This document shows, one piece after another, positions 58,371-64,000 of a stretch of 64,000 nucleotides of DNA. This DNA is from Symbiodinium natans (Eukaryota; Sar; Dinophyceae; Suessiales; Symbiodiniaceae): positions 127,001-191,000 of the forward strand of contig CAJNDS010002327.1 of the NCBI GenBank assembly GCA_905221605.1, read 5' to 3'. The notes beneath the pieces were generated by a model that saw only the letters and a list, made by a program, of their open reading frames with translations, searched no databases and was not told where the DNA came from. The position numbers and the translations under genes are program-made. Each line of letters starts with the position of its first letter. The stretch's first letter is position 1.

Positions 58371-58874
58371 TTGAGCGGGTGGGGAACGTTGATGCTTGTG
58401 ACACTTAGTACCAGGACAGGTTTGTGCAGGTTAGGTTGCAAGTGTTGCCGTACGCTGGGGGTAGAATCATGTAGTGTAGATCAGGGCCGTTTCATGGTTC
58501 TCAGATCTCTGTTGTCAGACGGCTGGGTGGCTAGGCTACGGGAGGTGCGGCAAAGGGTATGGGCTGAGTGCGGGGGTCGCCATGTTTCTGTGAGGGACCC
58601 TCCATGTGACGTGTGTGGAGCCAAAGTCCCAAGTGCTTTACGTCGGAATTTCATGTTGAGGGGCGTTGAGGGTCCCAGCTTTCATGTTTCAACATTCGCG
58701 GAGGCAGTTGGCGCCTGGTTATTCAGATCTTTTCAACTTTTCACTGTTCATTGTCAATATTGCTTCCATCAACGCGGTGACAGTGACTGTGGCATCTGTG
58801 GCAATCGCTATAAAAGGGATCATGCGATCCATGCGCCTCAGGGCTTTGTTTTTGAAGTCGCATGCCGTGTGTAA
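58371..58874 (+). CDS. ORF with Cys pairs, unknown protein
   Basis: A 168-codon plus-strand ORF, uninterrupted, in a segment that is G/T-rich on this strand. It contains CKCC, PPCDVCGAKV and, near its end, CQYCFHQRGDSDCGICGNRY, i.e. CxxC pairs that could bind zinc, and LRSLLSDGWVARLREVRQRV as a likely helix. Zinc binding is inference from spacing only. It could be part of a decayed transposable element; no reverse transcriptase, integrase or transposase motif is seen. Confidence 0.3.
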   Translation: MSGWGTLMLVTLSTRTGLCRLGCKCCRTLGVESCSVDQGRFMVLRSLLSDGWVARLREVRQRVWAECGGRHVSVRDPPCDVCGAKVPSALRRNFMLRGVEGPSFHVSTFAEAVGAWLFRSFQLFTVHCQYCFHQRGDSDCGICGNRYKRDHAIHAPQGFVFEVACRV

Positions 58875-59019
58875 ATTTTGTTCACAAATGAGCGAGTCTA
58901 TTCAGCGCGAGCCCCGTGCAACAGTCGGTTTTTGCAAAATGCAACGCACCTCAGTAGTGAATCTATATAAGGCCGGTCCCGCCGCACCAGGCAGTGTGTG
59001 GAGTGCGTGGTTGACGTTC

Positions 59020-60600
59020 GTTTAGGTGTGTCGGAGATGACTTTTGGCGCAGGACAGAGTCAAACTTAAAACGCATGAACGGTGATCTGCAACTACCAGC
59101 ACACCTGATCATCGTTGTGCCTTGCAAAGTACAACAGTGACGATTGAACGCTTGCCTCTGCCCATCATGTTTGCATGATTTGATCATCTGCACGTTGTCG
59201 ATGACCCGAGAGCTCATTAGTTTGCAATCTCATTTTGAAAGATCCCAACAGTGAAGCAGAAGTTGCAGTGCAGCAGCCTCAGCACCGACACCATTCAAAG
59301 CAGCAGAGGGAAACGCAAAAGAATGAATGATTATGATTGTGAGTATGAAGAAAACATGATACGGCCATTTGCTTCTGTCACCGGCTACTGGGGGGAGAAA
59401 CCTCCAGTAGAGTGTTGTCCCTATACATCATAGAGGAGCTAAACCCAGCTTTAAGCGATTTTGGGAGTATCCGAGAAGGTGTGATGACCCGCCCTGCTTT
59501 AATAGCAAGGTCATGAAGGTACTCGCAGTCGAGTGCTATGTGCTAGCAAGAAGACTTAATCGTAAAGATGCGCCATCGGGTTTATAGTGTACAAAACCTA
59601 AGTGCGTAAGTTGGGAGGGAGAAAAGTTAAACACTTTCCATCACATCGAGAAGAATGGATTGTAAGACAGGACGATATACCTTAAGTGTCGAAGAAGGTG
59701 CACCACTACAGCACTGCAGTACGAGCGGTCGCATGGCGAGCACACGGAGGGCTGGAAGTGGATACAGCCTATCTGTACTCAAGGACATATGTTCGCACTT
59801 TTCTTCATTGAGGAGAAGCCCCCTAGCTCTGCCTTCTTCCTTCTTACATTAGATGTAGGAGCATATTCTGGATCCCACAGCGTACACCAACTGGCCACCA
59901 ATTGTGGATGGGAGGTCAGGAGGGAGCTACCTGGCCGGAGGCTTTTTGCGCAAGACGAATCCGTGCAAATAGTGGAGGGTCTCGGGGGCTACTCAGAATA
60001 GTTTCGCAAATCGTCAAATGGCTCAATTAAAGCCTTGAGCTCGCCTTTTTGGGTTGGAACCTGGGCGCGGGCCTTCTACCGATATAGGTTTGGTCTTGAT
60101 GACGTCTTGGAATTCTCGTTTCTTTTCCTTATCCGCCTTCTTCTTTTCTTTCTCCTTCCTTCTCTGTTTTGTTCTTGAGTCCCCCAATAAACGTAATGTC
60201 GCTTGCCACTCTCTCCTTATTCTTTTTTTCTTCTTTTTCTTCTATACTCGTTCATGTGTTTTTTCTTCGTTCTCCTTCTCTGTAGTGCCTTCTCCTTCTC
60301 CAGCCTTCGTCTCCTTCCTTCGTTCACTGTGCTTCTGCCACCATCCTTGATTCTCGCCTTTCTTTCACTTCTTCACGTGCTTTTCTTTGCTGCGGCATTC
60401 CGGCTCGCAATGAGTTGTCCAGCCTTGAAAGGTTCCTCCTACGCCTTGCACTGCCAGGCTCAGTTCACTGCAAATCGCGCAAAATGTCCTCCATCGCCAG
60501 CTTGGGGGCAAAACACCTTTCTTCTCGAGACTTCTTTCCAACATCAACCAACTTTGATATGACAAGTGACCTTCTCCTTGCGTGAGTGAGCGAGTGAGTG
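59020..60600. other. No recognised gene; T/C-rich tract near 60110-60370
   Basis: Short open frames only (59251-59433, 59789-60001 plus). 60110-60370 is strongly T- and C-rich (TTCTT and CTTCC runs) and gives Phe/Ser/Leu-rich frames that are not credible proteins. Confidence 0.35.
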
Positions 60601-60863
60601 TCGACCAGCACTTACGGCGCGGCCTGCCTCCCACGTCCCTCACAACTTCTCAGGGGGGCAAGCGTCATCGCCCCACTCCGTCACAGAGTTCAAGGTGGGG
60701 ATTTAGCTAGTGCAGCCATGGGTGGGAATCAAGCGAAAATCCAGCAAACAAGGGCGACATTCTCATCAAACTGCACATCGAAAGCGCGAAAAAATGTAAG
60801 GAGGCAACGCAAACGTTACACATGGAGAAAAGCTCTGTCAGCTGTAGAGGAGGCTCAGCCCAC

Positions 60864-61378
60864 GACCAATGTAGCACGCACATCCAGCGAGAAGAATATC
60901 GTCACAACAAGCAATTTGGCAGCAAGCATAGACAACAAACAAAAGTCAACAGGCCAAGTGCAACGCACGCTCAAAAACACCATGCACAAACGGCCCACAA
61001 AGACCATCGACCAATGTAGCACCAGGGCCTCACATCGTCACAACAAGCAATGTAGCAAGCATACCCAACACACGGAATTTTTCCGGGCCAAGTGCAAAGC
61101 AAGCTCAAAAACTCCACACACAACCGGCCCAAAACGACGATCGATCGACCAATGTAGCAACCAGGGCCTCACATCGTCGCAACAAGCAATGTAGCAAGCA
61201 TACCCAACACACAGAATCATCAGGCCAAGTGCAAAGCAAGCTCAAAAACTCCACACACACAACCGGCCCAAAACGACGATCGACCAATGCAACAACCAGG
61301 GCCACATCGTCGCAACAAGCAACGCAGCAAGCACACCTAACACACGGAATCATCAGGCCAAGTGCAAAGCAAGCTTGA
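60864..61378 (+). repeat. Tandem repeat, four copies of 135-145 bp
   Basis: Copies start at about 60864, 61009, 61147 and 61282, each beginning GACCAATGTAGCA (GACCAATGCAACA in the last). Each contains AACAAGCAATGTAGCAAGCA, GGCCAAGTGCAAAGCAAGC and AAAACGACGATC-type blocks. The first copy is most diverged, the middle two most alike. A plus-strand frame (60598-61194) stays open through the first two copies, giving a Lys/Thr/Asn/Ser-rich peptide; translation is doubtful. Confidence 0.9.
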
Positions 61379-61410
61379 CCCCGATGGAAACTGTCACCTT
61401 TAGAGGCAGG

Positions 61411-61680
61411 GCGAGCACAGTTCCAGCACCGGGGTGACACGCAACCCGCATGAACAAAACAGTATGTTCGGAGAGCACACGAGGACCCACTCGCACAAAG
61501 TTGGGGCCAGAGAAATCAACCACAGCGGATCGAAACGGAACGATCCCAACACAACACGTGCGCCAGATGCAGGGGGAGCACACAGCTCCAGCACCGGGGG
61601 CGACACGCAACCCACATGAACAAATCAAAGCGTCAAGAGAGCACACAAGAACCCACTCTCAGAACACTGGACAGTCGCAA
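61411..61680 (+). repeat. Second tandem repeat, two copies of ~163 bp
   Basis: GAGCACA…TCCAGCACCGGGG.GACACGCAACCC.CATGAAC occurs at about 61413 and 61576, followed in both by GAGAGCACACRAGRACCCACTC-type sequence. The second copy is shorter after that block. Confidence 0.8.
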
Positions 61681-61749
61681 AACAAAACCAAAACAATGTC
61701 TAGCAGCCCCACCATGACACGCATACGCATTCGCGTTGAACAAACTTGG

Positions 61750-62290
61750 AATTAACATTTCCCGAATACATCTGAACCTGAGAGTTTGAAAATTTCAAGT
61801 ATTCGGAACACGTTGAATCATCTTACTAGTCGCACTTTTTTCTTCGGCAAGCCAACAAAATGGGGAACGTAGCCACCCGATGGGTGGCACCTTGCTGACA
61901 CCTGTAGAGCCAACGGCCTTGTGACACAAATGATGATGCGTCGGCCCCAGAATCTTCCCATGGGTGGGTTGGGTGGAAAAAAAGAAATTTTCTGCATTCA
62001 AGCCCAGATCTCTTTACACCGGCACATCAATTGAGTACACGTCATAATATCTAGCTTGCAGCGGCCCAAAATCTTTAAGTCTGGTGACAACCTCTGGACT
62101 TTGAACACAAGCACCGGAGCAGACGGCGGCTGTCAACGTGCGTCGTCTGCTCAAAAGACGCCGCCGCGACGCTACTGCATCTTGCAAAGGAATTAAGTCT
62201 GCAGGGTAACTTCACTTGGATTTTTTGCTTCACAGCAAAATGTGAGCACGAAGCACTCTCCCGCTTTACTCACCGAGAAGCCTTTCACAC
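61750..62290. other. No recognised feature
   Basis: Unique-looking sequence between the tandem repeats and the CTA microsatellite. No ORF of convincing composition. Confidence 0.3.
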
Positions 62291-62316
62291 AAGGCAGTCT
62301 AGGTTCAACAATCATC

Positions 62317-62415
<99 letters not shown>

Positions 62416-62416
62416 T
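62317..62416. repeat. (CTA)n microsatellite, about 33 units
   Basis: Uninterrupted CTA/ACT repeats for about 100 bp. All six frames are open as homopolymeric Leu, Tyr, Thr, Val, Ser or stop-containing tracts, which explains the open frames here. Confidence 0.96.
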
Positions 62417-62699
62417 TTTTATTGAACGCTGAGCGAGCGGGCTCTGCTCATAGCGGGCGACTCTGAAACTTCGGGAGGCGCCATGCCCTTGGCTTGCCCC
62501 GCCCGTGAGACGTGCCGCGCCGTGGCCAGCTCCGCCCTTCGGACGTGCCTTGACCATTAGCTAAAAGCCCATTGAAACGTGCCGTTGCCAGCTCCGTCCT
62601 TTGGACCCGCCTAGCCAAGGAAAAACAAGCAAACAAGACCAAACCGAATACTACCAACACACAAGCAACAAGACCCAACACGTACTTAGGCGTTGGAGC

Positions 62700-62988
62700 G
62701 GGCGCGGGGGGACTGCACTGCGATAATCGCAGCTACCTACCTCATCCCTTTGAAGAGCAATGGACGAACCTAAAGCTCCTAGGCCCAGGCTGCTACCTCT
62801 GCCACGAACGTACGATAACAAGCAAAGAACACAAGGCAAGCGCATCCTTGGAATCAGACTTGCCGATGCCTCAGAGAAGGGAAAGGAAATGCCTACAAGG
62901 AATAGAGTTTAAAATGAGGCTGGCTGTACAAAGCTGTAGAAACATCAGGCTCGCAAATCGGCTTCAAATGATAACTGAAACTGCCTAA
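62700..62988 (+). CDS. Weak exon candidate, unknown protein
   Basis: The plus-strand frame ends at a stop at 62988 and includes PHPFEEQWTNLKLLGPGCYL then CHERTITSKEHKASASLESD and KMRLAVQSCRNIRLANRLQM. Composition is protein-like. No family recognised. Confidence 0.24.
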
Positions 62989-63169
62989 GGCCCAGCTCAG
63001 ACTCACTCGCTTTTGACTGTCTCCGTCACCCTAAATGTGAGTCATCGCGTCCGATACTCACGCACTGGTGCCGGTGGGCCGTACCCGGATGGGCCGACAC
63101 CCTGAGTTCCCGTCTAGTGGCGTCCCACACTAGGTAACTCACGACAACCAGCGGAGGGCCGTAAGACGT

Positions 63170-63868
63170 TCAGCCAGTAAAGGCCGTGAAGGACTGTGTC
63201 CTTGGATGCTCACAACTGTGTTGCGGCAGCGGCATATCGCTCATCAGAAAGTCTGTGCCCAGCCGTGTCGTGGAGCCGTACCATAGTGCAGAAACTGCTA
63301 GAGGGCGAACCGAACCTGCTCCTCGCCTCAAGAGCGAGTCCCGGCTCTCGCACCCCGCTGCAAGACAAGGCGTTGGTGACATGTTGGGGCCAGCATCACC
63401 CTCAAGCAGCCCTGCGCATGTAGCTGGTCGTACTTCAGAACTGTGGTTGCAGTGTCCCAACCTGCACCTTGTCCTGTAGACAAGACCAGCCCGGCGCCCC
63501 GTCTGGGGCCACAAGGGCACCCCATGTGCATCGAAAGACATCAGGGTGCTCAGCGGGGCCAGCATTGGGAGGATTGCGTCGTGCTGAAGGCCGTTGGATA
63601 GCTTGGTGTTTGGCAGCTGTGTTGCAAGTCCGTACAACCTTATCGGAGACTTCTCATCCTCACCAACGTTTGACGTTTTCCCCGGAGCAAGCAGCATGTC
63701 AGCTGCGCTGCAATCCCTTTCAACAGTATCCAAAGCAATACGTGACTGGGCTGTAGCTCGAACTGGGGGGGGAGGGGGCGTGTCGTGGCCAGTCACGTAC
63801 TTGTCTGCGAAGCGGCTTTTGAGCATGAGTGTCTCGGAGAAGAAGCTGCCACTTCGCATTAACTGCAC
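63170..63868 (-). CDS. 232-codon ORF, unknown protein
   Basis: One of the longest uninterrupted frames in the window, on the dominant strand. It starts MQLMRSGSFFSETLMLKSRF and includes VTGHDTPPPPPVRATAQSRI, ALDTVERDCSAADMLLAPGK, IRLYGLATQLPNTKLSNGLQ and LSTLMSFDAHGVPLWPQTGR. A Pro run near residue 35 suggests a linker. No signal peptide, membrane segment or known motif. It may be a large exon whose upstream part lies beyond the right edge, or a piece of a mobile element. Confidence 0.35.
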   Translation of the reverse strand: MQLMRSGSFFSETLMLKSRFADKYVTGHDTPPPPPVRATAQSRIALDTVERDCSAADMLLAPGKTSNVGEDEKSPIRLYGLATQLPNTKLSNGLQHDAILPMLAPLSTLMSFDAHGVPLWPQTGRRAGLVYRTRCRLGHCNHSSEVRPATCAGLLEGDAGPNMSPTPCLAAGCESRDSLLRRGAGSVRPLAVSALWYGSTTRLGTDFLMSDMPLPQHSCEHPRTQSFTAFTG

Positions 63869-64000
63869 AGAAAAGGATTGCAGTGATCTCTGAGCGCATC
63901 ATCCCGAAGAAGCTGCTCGAAGCACAAAAACAGGCCTCAGCACTGATACTTCTTGCATAGCAACCAGGCTCTGAAGTCGACCAATGTTGCGCTGCTCCAA

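Noticed and set aside
62242-62560. Poly-Leu and poly-Val open frames
   Set aside because: Translation of the (CTA)n microsatellite.
1-64000. CRISPR arrays, prophage, bacterial operons, rRNA genes
   Set aside because: No spaced direct repeats of CRISPR type, no ribosome-binding-site-led gene runs, and no conserved rRNA segments were seen; tandem repeats present are continuous, without unique spacers.

Overview
The window looks like nuclear DNA of a dinoflagellate, probably Symbiodiniaceae-like. Four things support this: (1) the left edge carries a frameshifted copy of an alveolate-type mitochondrial cox1 with divergent motifs; (2) two genes identified by homology are split into very short exons (24 to 203 bp) whose introns often start with GC or GA instead of GT and nearly always sit in an AG|G context; (3) gene density is low, with long stretches of moderate-GC DNA full of short chance ORFs; (4) the convincing genes and most candidate exons lie on the minus strand, as expected for the unidirectional gene blocks of dinoflagellates. 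No bacterial-style operons, rRNA genes, tRNAs, CRISPR arrays or spliced-leader relics were recognised.

Layout. 1-1268: cox1 pseudogene (probable NUMT, or a misjoined organelle contig), minus strand, running off the left edge. 1.3-7 kb: little beyond weak minus-strand exon candidates and simple repeats. 7.3-12.05 kb: scattered minus-strand exons rich in coiled-coil sequence, probably one gene. 10.2-10.8 kb: poly-G, octamer and AT repeats, probably intronic. 12.5-14.2 kb: a dispersed repeat element with short terminal inverted repeats, flanked by inverted arrays of a ~30 bp motif. 15.15-19.1 kb: a hexose-6-phosphate mutarotase (glucose-6-phosphate 1-epimerase-like) gene, minus strand, with changes at conserved active-site positions. 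23.48-27.14 kb: a dienelactone-hydrolase-family gene, minus strand, 11 exons located and phase-checked. 27-52 kb: many unassigned minus-strand exon candidates, a second copy of the dispersed element (31.5-31.7 kb) between GTT-type microsatellites, a 131 bp satellite (43.7-44.1 kb) beside a coding-like block (44.3-45.6 kb), and a CCCCGTA/CCCCGCA-GGTACG repeat block (45.8-46.2 kb). 54.2-55.0 kb: an 827 bp fold-back element. 56-64 kb: a few plus-strand exon candidates, two tandem repeat families (60.9-61.75 kb), a CTA microsatellite and a 232-codon minus-strand ORF near the right edge.

The two identified genes are both predicted soluble metabolic enzymes (sugar-phosphate anomer interconversion; carboxylester/lactone hydrolysis). 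Nothing in the sequence links them functionally beyond shared strand. Only the exons listed under those two genes, the cox1 copy and the repeats should be treated as firm; other coding calls are reading-frame impressions with no recognised homology.
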